Position numbers and translations under genes: made by a program. Shown here piece by piece: positions 52,895 to 61,091 of a stretch of 64,000 bases of DNA; the stretch's first letter is position 1, and every line of letters starts with the position of its first letter. The notes below the pieces were generated by a model that saw nothing but the letters and a program-made list of their open reading frames with translations, did not search any database and was not told the DNA's origin. Origin of the DNA: Nocardiopsis kunsanensis DSM 44524 (GTDB lineage Bacteria > Actinomycetota > Actinomycetes > Streptosporangiales > Streptosporangiaceae); contig NZ_ANAY01000002.1 of NCBI RefSeq assembly GCF_000340965.1, positions 124,001-188,000 of the forward strand, in the 5' to 3' direction.

Positions 52895-52906
52895 GTGATC
52901 GATCAC
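52895..52906. promoter_or_regulatory. 12-bp palindrome between the Vms1-like and csbD genes
   Basis: GTGATCGATCAC is a perfect palindrome, about 100 bp from each start. It is a candidate binding site for a dimeric regulator of both stress genes. I found no clear SigB-type promoter (GTTT...GGGTA) in the same interval. Confidence 0.4.
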
Positions 52907-53016
52907 GGTGTCATGAACCACCCGAATTTTGCCCTCGGAAGGTGAATAGAACACGAATCACATGGAAGCCCCGGGGGTGAGAGAGCTCGAAGCGAGCGAA
53001 CCGTAAGGAGGTTCCC

Positions 53017-53265
53017 ATGAGTCAGGAAGGAAAGTCCCAAGGCATGGTCGAGCAGGCCAAGGGCAAACTCAAGGAAATGACCGGCAAGGCGACCGGGAAC
53101 GACAAGCTCAAGGGCGAGGGCCATGCCGAACGGTTCAAGGGCCGGGCCCGTGAGGGTGTGGAGAACGCCAAGGACTCCGTGCAGGGCGCCGTGGCCGGGC
53201 TGCGGGACAAGGAACAGCAGGACGAACGCGGGAAGAAGAACGGGGACGGCGACGAGAGGAGCTGA
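53017..53265 (+). CDS. CsbD family stress-response protein
   Basis: An 82-aa, highly charged, Lys/Glu/Gly-rich protein. The pattern GMVEQAKGKLKEMTGKATGN then KLKGEGHAERFKG is the CsbD repeat. CsbD proteins are abundant general-stress proteins of unknown mechanism, under SigB in Bacillus. There is a near-perfect AAGGAGG 6 nt before the ATG, so high expression is expected. A small terminator follows. Confidence 0.93.
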   Translation: MSQEGKSQGMVEQAKGKLKEMTGKATGNDKLKGEGHAERFKGRAREGVENAKDSVQGAVAGLRDKEQQDERGKKNGDGDERS

Positions 53266-53275
53266 TAAGGCCCCC

Positions 53276-53293
53276 GGGGACGCCGCCGTCCCC
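53276..53293 (+). terminator. terminator after csbD
   Basis: GGGGACG (53276-53282) and CGTCCCC (53287-53293) form a 7-bp stem with a 4-nt loop, followed by a pyrimidine tract rich in T and C. Confidence 0.6.
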
Positions 53294-53309
53294 TCCCCTT
53301 CTTCCCCTG

Positions 53310-54077
53310 CTATGCCTGCGTGTCGTCGGAGACACGGTGCACCCGGTGTTGGGCGGCCTGCGCACGGGGACGCACCACGAGCAGGTCGATGTTGACGTGC
53401 GGCGGCCGGGTGACGGCCCACACGACGGTCTCGGCCACGTCCTCGGCCGTGAGCGGGTCGGGCACCCCCGCGTAGACGGCTTCTGCGGCCTCGGAGTCGC
53501 CGCGCAACCGGTTGAGGGAGAACTCCTCGGTCTTGACCATGCCGGGTGCGACCTCCAGTACACGCACCGGTTTGCCCACCATCTCCAGGCGCAGTGTGGC
53601 GGCGAGGGTGTGCGCCCCGTGTTTCGCGGCCACGTAGCCGGCCCCTCCCTCGTAGACCACGTGCCCGGCCACGGAGGTGAGCACCAGGACGGTGCCGTCC
53701 CCGCTCTCCTCCAGCCGGGGCAGCAACGCCTGCGTCATGTTGAGCACGCCGAGCACGTTGACCTCGTACATCGTGCGCCAGTCCTGCGGGTCGCCGGTGG
53801 CGACCGGTTCGGTGCCGATGGCGCCACCGGCGTTGTTGACCAGGACCCCGCAGCCGTCGAGTTCTGCGGCGAAGGCGTCGACGTCGTCACGGTCGGTGAC
53901 GTCGAGGACACGGGCCCGGGCCTTTTGTCCGCGGTCGGTGATCTCCCGCGCGAGTGCTTCGACGCGGTCGGCCCGGCGGGCGACGAGCACCACGTCGTAG
54001 CCCTCGGCGGCGAGCCCCCGTGCGGTGGCGGCTCCGATGCCGCTGCTGGCACCGGTGACGACGGCGGTCACGCTCAT
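53310..54077 (-). CDS. short-chain dehydrogenase/reductase (SDR)
   Basis: A 255-aa classical SDR. The NADP-binding TGASSGIGAATARGL is at residues 8-22, LVARRADR follows strand 2 (favouring NADP), VLVNNAGGAIG is near 80, the catalytic Ser lies in LVLTSVAGHVVYEGG, and Tyr-Lys in GYVAAKHGAH. The substrate is unknown; the closest look-alikes are YdfG-type 3-hydroxy acid dehydrogenases. The start is ATG 54077 with GAGGAGACC upstream. It is divergent from a LysR gene that may regulate it. Confidence 0.9.
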   Translation of the reverse strand: MSVTAVVTGASSGIGAATARGLAAEGYDVVLVARRADRVEALAREITDRGQKARARVLDVTDRDDVDAFAAELDGCGVLVNNAGGAIGTEPVATGDPQDWRTMYEVNVLGVLNMTQALLPRLEESGDGTVLVLTSVAGHVVYEGGAGYVAAKHGAHTLAATLRLEMVGKPVRVLEVAPGMVKTEEFSLNRLRGDSEAAEAVYAGVPDPLTAEDVAETVVWAVTRPPHVNIDLLVVRPRAQAAQHRVHRVSDDTQA

Positions 54078-54259
54078 GACGGTCTCCTCGGGTGGTCGGT
54101 TCTGCACCGAGCGTACCGACGACCGCGCAGGGGCTCTCGGCCCGGTCTCCGATCGGCCGGGATCGGAGCATCCGTCCGGCCTGTCACCGCGTGCCGGGCG
54201 AAAACCCCACATCCCAGCGTGCTTCCATGAGAGTCACGTCGAACGTGGAAGGTGGGAGC

Positions 54260-55147
54260 GTGCAGGGCATCGAGATCCGGGAACTGGAGTGCTTCCTCCT
54301 GGTTGCGGAGGAACTGCACTTCGGCCGGGTGGCCATGCGCCTGGGCCTGTCCGTGGAGCGGGCCCGTGAACTCGTGGAGCGGTTGGAACACAGGATCGGT
54401 ACTCCGCTGCTGGACGACTCCGCCGAGCGCCTGCGCCTGAGCCCTTTCGGGGAGGACTTCCTCTCCTCCCTGCGCCCGGCCTACGGGGCACTGGTATCGG
54501 TGCTGGAGGACGCCCGCGACCGGGCCTCGAGCGGTCAGCGCATGGTGCGGCTGGGGTTTCCGGGACAGATGCGGGAACCGGTCGACCGGGCGGTCAAGGT
54601 ATTCGAGGAACGTTCGCCCGAGGCCCGGGTGGAGATCGTGGAGAACCCTCTGGAGGATCCGTTCGGCCCACTGCGCGACGGCCGGGTGGACGCGGCGGTG
54701 GTGCTGTTGCCGGTGCGCGAGCGCGACCTCGTGGTCGGTCCGGTCTTCGACCGCCAACCGCAGAGGCTGGCGATCTCGGCCGAGCACCCGTTGGCCGACC
54801 GCGAGGCGGTGGGGGTGGAGGACATGGCACGGGTCCCCCTCATCCCGGTGCGGCGCTCCCGGAACCACTGGTTGCGGGTGCACGCCCCCACACTCACCCC
54901 TCTGGGCAAGAGGATCCATCACCACGAGGGGGTGGAGGACCTGCAGGACGGTCTGCGCCAGGTCGCGTTGAAGCGGGGCGCGATGCTGTTGTGCGGTTCG
55001 ATCGACGGGTACGAGGACACCGATGAGGTGGCGTTGGTTCCGGTGTCCGGCCTTCCCGAGTCCTCCTTCGGCCTGGTGTGGCCGCGCGGCGGACGCAACC
55101 CCGGCGTGCCGGCTCTGGCCGCTGCGTTCTTCGAAGTCCTCGTCTAG
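54260..55147 (+). CDS. LysR family transcriptional regulator
   Basis: A 295-aa regulator. The N-terminal helix-turn-helix is IRELECFLLVAEELHFGRVA with RLGLSVERARELVERLEHRIG. A LysR substrate-binding domain follows from about residue 95 (MVRLGFPGQMREPVDRAV). GTG at 54260, preceded by GGTGGGAG, gives the usual LysR start; an in-frame ATG lies 11 codons upstream at 54227. The SDR gene is divergent and is the likely target. The effector is unknown. Confidence 0.88.
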   Translation: MQGIEIRELECFLLVAEELHFGRVAMRLGLSVERARELVERLEHRIGTPLLDDSAERLRLSPFGEDFLSSLRPAYGALVSVLEDARDRASSGQRMVRLGFPGQMREPVDRAVKVFEERSPEARVEIVENPLEDPFGPLRDGRVDAAVVLLPVRERDLVVGPVFDRQPQRLAISAEHPLADREAVGVEDMARVPLIPVRRSRNHWLRVHAPTLTPLGKRIHHHEGVEDLQDGLRQVALKRGAMLLCGSIDGYEDTDEVALVPVSGLPESSFGLVWPRGGRNPGVPALAAAFFEVLV

Positions 55148-55349
55148 GGCACCGGCTTTTTCCGGAGCGTGGCGACAACCTCCTGTCATTGGCTGAGGCC
55201 TACCGTATCCATGGCAGCGGGAGCAGGCGGAGAGGAGCTCTCTCGCCGATTCCCACAGAAATGAAGAGCACAGGAACGGCATTCCGTTCAATCGGCGGAA
55301 CAGAGTCGAGTGTCAGCATTTCCGCATACAATCGGTGGGAGTGGTAGAA

Positions 55350-56387
55350 ATGGCCAAGGCAGGGCTTCTGAACGTACGCCCGATCGTCCAGGCACCCATG
55401 GCGGGCGGGGTCTCCTCGCCCTCCTTGGTCACGGCCGTGCACAGGGCCGGGGTCACCGGTTCGCTGGCCGCGGGGTACCTGAGCGCCGACGCCCTGGCCG
55501 AGCAGATCACCGCCGTCCGCGAGCAGGGCGTGGACCCCTTCGTGGTGAACCTGTTCGTCCCCCCGAAGATGGAGGGCGACCCCGACCGGTTGCACGAGTA
55601 CCGCAGGGAACTGTCCGCCGAGGCCGAGCGCCAAGGGGTCCCCGTCGGCGAGGCCGAGCACGACGACGATGACTGGGCGGCCAAGCTGGATCTCCTCACC
55701 AGGGACCCGGTACCGATGGTGAGTTTCACCTTCGGTTGCCCGGAACCGTCCGTGTTGTCCCAGCTGCGTGAGGCGGGGACGGCGACGGTGGTGACGGTGA
55801 CGACCGTGGCGGAGGCGTGCATCGCCGTCGGCCGCGGCGCCGACGCCCTGTGTGTGCAGGGTGTGGAGGCCGGCGGGCACCGGGCCACGTTCGACCCCCT
55901 GCACGGCCACGACCGCCCCCTGCTGGAGCTGCTTCCGGACGTGATCGCGACCGTGGGTGTACCGGTGATCGGTGCGGGCGGGGTGATGAACGGCCGGGAC
56001 GTGGCCGCGGTACTGGACACGGGCGCGGTGGCTGCGCAGCTGGGGACGGCGTTCGTACGCTGCCCGGAGAGCGGCGCCCAGCCGAACCACAAGCTCGCCC
56101 TGGGCAACCCGGACTTCGTCGAGACGGCACTGACGTGGTCCTTCACCGGACGGCCGGCCCGGGGACTGGTCAACCGGTTCGTCGACGAGCACCTGGGGGC
56201 TCCCTTCGCCTACCCGGAGATCCACCACATGACCAAGCCGTTGCGCGCCGCCGCCTCGAAAGCGGGGGACACCGGGGGCATGGCGCTGTGGGCCGGGAGC
56301 GGGTGGCGCAAGTCCCGGGACCTGCCCGCGGCCGATCTGGTGGAGCGGTTGCGCGTGGAGGCCTCCGAAGCGGGCGTGCGGGTCTGA
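55350..56387 (+). CDS. nitronate monooxygenase family protein
   Basis: A 345-aa FMN enzyme of the NMO/2-nitropropane dioxygenase family that oxidises propionate-3-nitronate or alkyl nitronates. Motifs: RPIVQAPMAGGVSSPSLVTA at the start, VSFTFGCPEP, the FMN-phosphate loop VQGVEAGGHRATFD near residue 170, VIGAGGVMNGRDVAAVL and QLGTAFVRCPESG. I prefer ATG 55350 because TACAAT at 55327-55332 predicts transcription from about 55339 and GGTGGGAG lies upstream. GTG codons at 55335 and 55341 are alternatives. It is monocistronic with a terminator after it. Confidence 0.9.
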   Translation: MAKAGLLNVRPIVQAPMAGGVSSPSLVTAVHRAGVTGSLAAGYLSADALAEQITAVREQGVDPFVVNLFVPPKMEGDPDRLHEYRRELSAEAERQGVPVGEAEHDDDDWAAKLDLLTRDPVPMVSFTFGCPEPSVLSQLREAGTATVVTVTTVAEACIAVGRGADALCVQGVEAGGHRATFDPLHGHDRPLLELLPDVIATVGVPVIGAGGVMNGRDVAAVLDTGAVAAQLGTAFVRCPESGAQPNHKLALGNPDFVETALTWSFTGRPARGLVNRFVDEHLGAPFAYPEIHHMTKPLRAAASKAGDTGGMALWAGSGWRKSRDLPAADLVERLRVEASEAGVRV

Positions 56388-56421
56388 CCCGGACCGGGGC
56401 ACGGTCCGTTCGGGTCCGGGT
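56387..56421 (+). terminator. terminator after the NMO gene
   Basis: ACCCGGACC (56387-56395) and GGTCCGGGT (56413-56421) form a perfect 9-bp stem with a 17-nt loop, beginning at the stop codon's last base. Confidence 0.55.
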
Positions 56422-56533
56422 GCCGGGGCCCGGCCCCGTGTCCTCGCTCCGTGGTGGCACCACTCGCCTACCGCTTGGTAACAAATAGGGCTCGGGAACG
56501 GGCCGACCATGGCATGTGTGACCCGAGGCACCT

Positions 56534-56539
56534 TAAAGT
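56534..56539 (+). promoter_or_regulatory. -10 hexamer of penicillin acylase gene 1, leaderless
   Basis: TAAAGT ends exactly 6 nt before the ATG at 56546. No Shine-Dalgarno is present. The -35 region is weak. Confidence 0.5.
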
Positions 56540-56545
56540 TCCGCT

Positions 56546-59068
56546 ATGGGTGTTCTGCGCAAGCCTGTCCTCCTTCGCGTGCTTTTGGGCCTCCTGGCCG
56601 CGATCATCGTCCTGGCCCTGCTCGCCGCACTCCTGAGCGTGTGGGCGGTGCGCCGCCCGTTCCCGCAGACCTCCGGTGAGATCGATCTGCCCGGCCTGCA
56701 TTCCCGGGTCGAGGTCGTACGCGACGAACACGGCGTCACGAACATCTACGCCGACCAGGCCCACGACCTGTTCATGGCACAGGGCTTCACCCATGCCCAG
56801 GACCGGTTCTGGGAGATGGACTTCCGCCGCCACGTCACCTCCGGCCGCGTGGCCGAGCTGTTCGGACCCGACCATGTCGAGACCGACGTGTTCCTGCGGA
56901 CCATGGGCTGGCGCCACGTCGCCGAGCAGGAGTACGAGCTGCTCGACGAGGACACCCGTGCCCACCTGGACTCCTACGCCGACGGGGTCAATGCCTGGCT
57001 GGAACAGAACGGGGACGCCTCGGCCTCCCTCGAGCACAGCCTCCTGACCGTCATGAACGGCGGGCACGAGATCGAACCCTGGCAGCCCGCCGACAGCCTC
57101 GCCTGGCTCAAGGCCATGGCCTGGGACCTCAGCGGCAACATGAGCGAGGAGACCGAGCGCGGACGCCTGCTCGCCGCCGGCTTCGACGAGGAACAGATCG
57201 GCGAGCTCTACCCTCCCTACCCCTTCGAGGAACACACCCCCACGACCGTGACCGAGGAACACGCCGACCCCGCCGACGAACCTTCCTCGCCCGAGGAGGA
57301 CGCCCGCCGCGCACCCGGACCGGCCGGCGGACAGGACGCCCTGGAACGGGTCGCGGACTCCGTCGGCGCCGTTCCCGACCTCCTCGGCCCCGGCGGCAGT
57401 CCCGATCTGGGCTCCAACGCCTGGGCCGTCTCGGGCGAGCACACCGAGTCCGGTGAGCCCCTGCTCGCCAACGACCCCCACCTGGGCGCCTCGATGCCCT
57501 CGACCTGGTACCAGATGGGGCTGCACTGCACCGGGCCGGCCGAGGAGTGCCCCTACGACGTGAGCGGGTTCGGTTTCTCCGGGCTCCCCGGGGTGGTCAT
57601 CGGCCAGAACGAGTCCATCGCCTGGGGTTTCACCAACCTCTACCCCGACGTCATGGACCTGTACGTGGAGGAGGTCGACGGCGACACCCACCGCTACGGG
57701 GACGAGTGGCTGCCCGTAGAGACCCGGGAGGAGACGGTGCGGGTCCAGGGCGGCGAGGACATCGACATCACCGTCCGCAGTACCGTCAACGGCCCGATCG
57801 TCTCCGACGCCCAGGCCGGCGCCGGCCAACGCGAGGCCGGACAGGCCCAGGACGGCGGTTCCGGCGACGTCTCCCTGAAGTGGACGGCCCTGGAACCCGG
57901 CGGCACCGCCGACGCGATCTTCGCCATGAACCGGGCCCGCGACTGGGAGGACTTCCGCGAGGCGGCGCGCTCCTTCGAGGTGCCCTCGCAGAACCTCGTC
58001 TACGCCGACGGGGAGGGCAACATCGGCTACCAGGCGCCCGGCAAGGTCCCGGTGCGCGGCGAGGGCGACGGGCGTTTCCCCGCGCCCGGCTGGGACCCCG
58101 ACCACGCCTGGGAGGACTACCTGCCCTTCGAGGAGCTCCCGAGTGTGCTCAACCCCGAATCGGGGTTGGTGATCACCGCGAACCAGGCCTCCGTGGACGA
58201 CGAGTACGCACACATGCTCACCGACGACTGGGACTACGGGTACCGGGGCCAGCGCATCAACGACCTGGCCGAGGAGGCCCTGGCCGACGGGCCGGTCGGG
58301 GTCCAGGACATGGAGCGCATGCACATGGACTCCTACCACCTGGCCGCCGAGCCCCTCGTGCCGCACCTGCTGGGGGCCGACGTGGACGGGGTCACCGCGC
58401 AGGCCCAGGAGCAGCTCGCCGACTGGGACCTGTACACCGGGGCCGACTCCGCCGGTGCCGCGTTCTACCAGGCCACGTGGCGCCACCTGCTGCCGACGCT
58501 GTTCGACGAACTCGACCCGGTCGGCATGGGCGACGGCTCACGCGGCATGTACGTGGTCAACAACCTGCTCGAGGATCCCGACTCCCCCTGGTGGGAGGGT
58601 GAGGACGCCGACGGACGCGACGAGGTCCTGGCCGCATCGATGGACGCGGCCGCCGCCGAGCTCACGGACCTGCTCGGCGACGACCCCTCCGAGTGGCGCT
58701 GGGGCGACCTGCACACCCTCACCGCCACCCACGAGTCCTTCGGCACCTCGGGGATCGCGGTCGTGGAGCGCCTGTTCAACCGCGGTCCGGTGGAGAGCTC
58801 GGGCGGGGGGAGCATCGTCAACGCCACCGGATGGGACGCCTCGGAAGGGTTCGGGATCGTGACCGTGCCGTCGATGCGGATGGTCGTGGACCTGTCGGAC
58901 CGGGACGCCTCGACCTGGGTGAACCTGACCGGGAACTCCGGGCACGCCTTCCACGGCAACTACGACGACCAGCTCGACCTGTGGAGCGCGGGCGAGACCC
59001 TGCCCTGGGCGGTATCGGAGGAGGCCGTACGCGGGGCCGGCTCCGACGAACTGACCCTGGTGCCCTGA
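56546..59068 (+). CDS. penicillin acylase family protein, membrane-anchored
   Basis: An 840-aa Ntn-hydrolase precursor. An N-terminal membrane anchor or uncleaved signal (LLRVLLGLLAAIIVLALLAA) is followed by the alpha chain (about 45-290). An acidic Pro/Glu-rich spacer comes next, then the autocleavage site GSNAWAVSG near residue 291, where Ser becomes the N-terminal nucleophile. The beta chain holds ANDPHLGASMPSTWYQMGL and the oxyanion-hole Asn in LVITANQASVDD. The family hydrolyses penicillin side chains, N-acyl homoserine lactones or lipopeptide acyl groups; the substrate here is not known. The ATG is leaderless (TAAAGT 6 nt upstream). A strong terminator follows. Confidence 0.92.
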   Translation: MGVLRKPVLLRVLLGLLAAIIVLALLAALLSVWAVRRPFPQTSGEIDLPGLHSRVEVVRDEHGVTNIYADQAHDLFMAQGFTHAQDRFWEMDFRRHVTSGRVAELFGPDHVETDVFLRTMGWRHVAEQEYELLDEDTRAHLDSYADGVNAWLEQNGDASASLEHSLLTVMNGGHEIEPWQPADSLAWLKAMAWDLSGNMSEETERGRLLAAGFDEEQIGELYPPYPFEEHTPTTVTEEHADPADEPSSPEEDARRAPGPAGGQDALERVADSVGAVPDLLGPGGSPDLGSNAWAVSGEHTESGEPLLANDPHLGASMPSTWYQMGLHCTGPAEECPYDVSGFGFSGLPGVVIGQNESIAWGFTNLYPDVMDLYVEEVDGDTHRYGDEWLPVETREETVRVQGGEDIDITVRSTVNGPIVSDAQAGAGQREAGQAQDGGSGDVSLKWTALEPGGTADAIFAMNRARDWEDFREAARSFEVPSQNLVYADGEGNIGYQAPGKVPVRGEGDGRFPAPGWDPDHAWEDYLPFEELPSVLNPESGLVITANQASVDDEYAHMLTDDWDYGYRGQRINDLAEEALADGPVGVQDMERMHMDSYHLAAEPLVPHLLGADVDGVTAQAQEQLADWDLYTGADSAGAAFYQATWRHLLPTLFDELDPVGMGDGSRGMYVVNNLLEDPDSPWWEGEDADGRDEVLAASMDAAAAELTDLLGDDPSEWRWGDLHTLTATHESFGTSGIAVVERLFNRGPVESSGGGSIVNATGWDASEGFGIVTVPSMRMVVDLSDRDASTWVNLTGNSGHAFHGNYDDQLDLWSAGETLPWAVSEEAVRGAGSDELTLVP

Positions 59069-59070
59069 GG

Positions 59071-59111
59071 GGTGCGGGGCGGCCCTGCCCCCGCAGGGGC
59101 CGCCCCGCACC
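59071..59111 (+). terminator. strong terminator after penicillin acylase gene 1
   Basis: GGTGCGGGGCGGCC (59071-59084) pairs perfectly with 59098-59111. The inner CTGC/GCAG extends the stem, and TTT follows. It begins 2 bp after the stop codon. Confidence 0.85.
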
Positions 59112-59196
59112 TTTCCGGCGGTTCACTGCGGTTCCGGCCGCACGGAAGGGATGCACCGCCGGTACCTCACTCCCCCGACCGCGTGGGCGGCCGGCC

Positions 59197-60072
59197 TCAG
59201 AGCGGGAAGGAAGCCCCCGTCAGCTCCTCCGACAGCTCCCAGAGGCGTTCGGCCGCCACGGGGTCATTCGCGGCGGCACTGCGCTTGGAGTAGGTGGGCG
59301 CGCCCCGCATACCGAAGAGTCCGCCCGGGCCGGCGTACCCGGCCCCTTCGATCTCCTGGGTGGCGGCGAAGACCGTGGGCAGCGCCCCGGCCCAGGCGCT
59401 CTGGGCGATGACGTCGTTGCCGAGCATCGCCACCTTGCGCGAGAAGGGGTCGGCGCCGTGGCTCTGCAGGTTCGTGGCGGCGTAACCCGGGTGGGCGGCC
59501 ACCGAGAGCACGCGCGAACCGGCCTCGTCCAGCCGGCGCTGCAGCTCCAGCGTGAACAACAGGTTGGCCAGCTTGGACTGTCCGTAGGCGCGGTAGGGGG
59601 TATAGCCCTGCTCGAGGTGCACGTCCTCGAAGTCGATGCCGGTCGCCATGCGGTGCAGACCCGAGGACAAGGTGACCACGCGCCCGGTCACGTGTTCCAA
59701 CAGCAGGTTGGTGAGGGCGAAGTGGCCCAGGTGGTTCACGCCGAACTGGATCTCGAACCCGTCGGCGGTCCGCCCCTCGGCCACCGCCATGACACCCGCG
59801 TTGTTGATGAGCAGCTCGATGTCGCCCGTCCACGCCTCAGCGAAGGCACGCACGGACTTCAGGTCACCGAGGTCGAGACGGCGCACCTCGGGGTCACCGG
59901 GTACCTCCCGGGCCGCTTCCCGGCCCTTGGCCTCGTTGCGCACGGCGAGCACGACGTGCGCGCCCCGGGCTCCGAGCATGCGGGCGGTCTCCAGGCCGAG
60001 TCCGCTGTTGGCGCCGGTGATCACGACCGTGCGTCCGGTCAGGTCGGGGAGGGAAACGGCTTTGGTCTGCAT
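59197..60072 (-). CDS. SDR oxidoreductase (retinol dehydrogenase/protochlorophyllide reductase-like)
   Basis: A 291-aa [19 protein letters not shown] is the cofactor loop (residues 18-33), LAVRNEAKG follows strand 2, [14 protein letters not shown] is near 86, [15 protein letters not shown] near 105, the catalytic Ser in VTLSSGLHR and Tyr-Lys in [11 protein letters not shown]. This subgroup includes WW-domain oxidoreductase-like and retinol dehydrogenase-like enzymes. Its promoter is unusually clear: TTGACA, 18 bp, TACGTT, then 6 nt and the ATG, so the mRNA is leaderless. A 15-bp palindrome covers the -35 box, and the divergent TetR gene probably represses it. Confidence 0.92.
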   Translation of the reverse strand: MQTKAVSLPDLTGRTVVITGANSGLGLETARMLGARGAHVVLAVRNEAKGREAAREVPGDPEVRRLDLGDLKSVRAFAEAWTGDIELLINNAGVMAVAEGRTADGFEIQFGVNHLGHFALTNLLLEHVTGRVVTLSSGLHRMATGIDFEDVHLEQGYTPYRAYGQSKLANLLFTLELQRRLDEAGSRVLSVAAHPGYAATNLQSHGADPFSRKVAMLGNDVIAQSAWAGALPTVFAATQEIEGAGYAGPGGLFGMRGAPTYSKRSAAANDPVAAERLWELSEELTGASFPL

Positions 60073-60078
60073 GCCCAC

Positions 60079-60108
60079 AACGTAGGCACCACCCGGAGAA
60101 GTTGTCAA
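60079..60108 (-). promoter_or_regulatory. SDR promoter
   Basis: On the minus strand TTGACA (60103-60108, a perfect -35), an 18-bp spacer and TACGTT (60079-60084) lead to an ATG 6 nt later. It is the best sigma-70-type promoter I found in the window. Confidence 0.75.
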
Positions 60109-60115
60109 CGACAAC
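60101..60115. promoter_or_regulatory. candidate TetR operator
   Basis: GTTGTC-AAC-GACAAC is a perfect inverted repeat (6-bp arms, 3-bp centre). It overlaps the SDR -35 box and lies 38 bp upstream of the tetR start. Binding there would block the SDR promoter. Confidence 0.6.
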
Positions 60116-60140
60116 AATGATGGCACCGTATACATCCGAC

Positions 60141-60146
60141 TATGCT
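60141..60146 (+). promoter_or_regulatory. -10 hexamer of the tetR gene, leaderless
   Basis: TATGCT ends exactly 6 nt before the ATG at 60153. No Shine-Dalgarno is present. Confidence 0.5.
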
Positions 60147-60152
60147 GGGGCC

Positions 60153-60737
60153 ATGGCTCATCGCCCCTACCACCACGGAGACCTGCGCGCCGCCCTGCTC
60201 GAAGGGGCCGAACGCGCCCTTGCCGAGCAGGGTCCCGAGGCGCTGTCCCTGCGTGAGCTCGCCCGCCGGGCCGGGGTGAGCCACGCGGCTCCGGGACGCC
60301 ACTTCCGCGGCAAGAACCACCTCCTGGACACCCTGGCCCTGACCGGTTTCGAGCGTCTGGACACACGGCTCGGCGAGGCCGTCGAGGAACCCGGCGATCC
60401 ACGGTCCCGCCTTCTCGCCCTGGCCCGCGGCTACGTCGGTTTCGCCCTCGACCACCCCGCGCTCCTGGAACTGATGTACACGCGCAAACACACCCCCTCC
60501 CGCCCCGACGAGCTCACCGCCGCCGTCGGGCGCCTGGTGGAGACGGTGCTGCGTCCCGTCACCGAGGGACAGGAGGAGGGGTCGATCGCGCCCGGCGATC
60601 CGGGCACCATCGCGCTCACCGTCGCCGCGACCCTGCACGGGCTCGCCTCGTACGCCGACGCCGACTCCCTCCGGGAACTGGAGGACCACCTCCCCGCCGT
60701 CGTCGACCTCCTCATGTCCGGCCTGCTCCCCCGTTGA
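60153..60737 (+). CDS. TetR/AcrR family transcriptional regulator
   Basis: A 194-aa repressor. The N-terminal helix-turn-helix reads [42 protein letters not shown] (in two parts: [22 protein letters not shown]) and [16 protein letters not shown]. The C-terminal ligand-binding part (about 75-190) contains [19 protein letters not shown], typical of the TetR C_13-like group. It is divergent from the SDR gene and shares the operator at 60101-60115. The ligand is unknown but may be the SDR's substrate or product. Confidence 0.93.
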   Translation: MAHRPYHHGDLRAALLEGAERALAEQGPEALSLRELARRAGVSHAAPGRHFRGKNHLLDTLALTGFERLDTRLGEAVEEPGDPRSRLLALARGYVGFALDHPALLELMYTRKHTPSRPDELTAAVGRLVETVLRPVTEGQEEGSIAPGDPGTIALTVAATLHGLASYADADSLRELEDHLPAVVDLLMSGLLPR

Positions 60738-60834
60738 GAACCGGGGCGAAGCAGGGTCGGAACCCGTTTCGGTGCGCAGGATCTCCGGGTAGATCCCGAT
60801 TGCCACCGACAGGTCCGCTTCGAACGGGGGAACC

Positions 60835-61029
60835 ATGCGCGCACATGTCGGCGATCTCGTGCACACGCACGGCGCCAGCAGCAGCGACGGTCGGCGAACG
60901 GGAGAGATCGTGGAGGTGCGGGGCGCCCACGACGGCCCTCCGTACCTGGTCCGGTTCCCCGACGGTGAGGAGATGGTCATCTACCCGGGTCCCGAGACCC
61001 AGGTGGAGTCCCGCTCCGCCACGGAATGA
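60835..61029 (+). CDS. DUF1918 domain protein
   Basis: A 64-aa protein: MRAHVGDLVHTHGASSSDG, RTGEIVEVRG, PPYLVRFPDGEEMVIYPGP. This is the DUF1918 small beta-barrel (SH3-like) of actinobacteria, function unknown. The start is ATG at 60835 with GGGGGAA upstream. A perfect 15-bp terminator follows. Confidence 0.9.
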   Translation: MRAHVGDLVHTHGASSSDGRRTGEIVEVRGAHDGPPYLVRFPDGEEMVIYPGPETQVESRSATE

Positions 61030-61040
61030 CCGGCACAGAG

Positions 61041-61074
61041 CGAGGGGGTGACGGGCCGTCCCGTCACCCCCTCG
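61041..61074. terminator. bidirectional terminator between DUF1918 and the oxidoreductase
   Basis: CGAGGGGGTGACGGG (61041-61055) pairs perfectly with 61060-61074, with a 4-nt loop, between convergent stops. Confidence 0.85.
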
Positions 61075-61091
61075 TCGCGTGCGGACCGGAC

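Noticed and set aside
56468-58486. Minus-strand frame of 672 codons opposite penicillin acylase gene 1
   Set aside because: Shadow frame with Gly/Val/His-rich composition and no domain.
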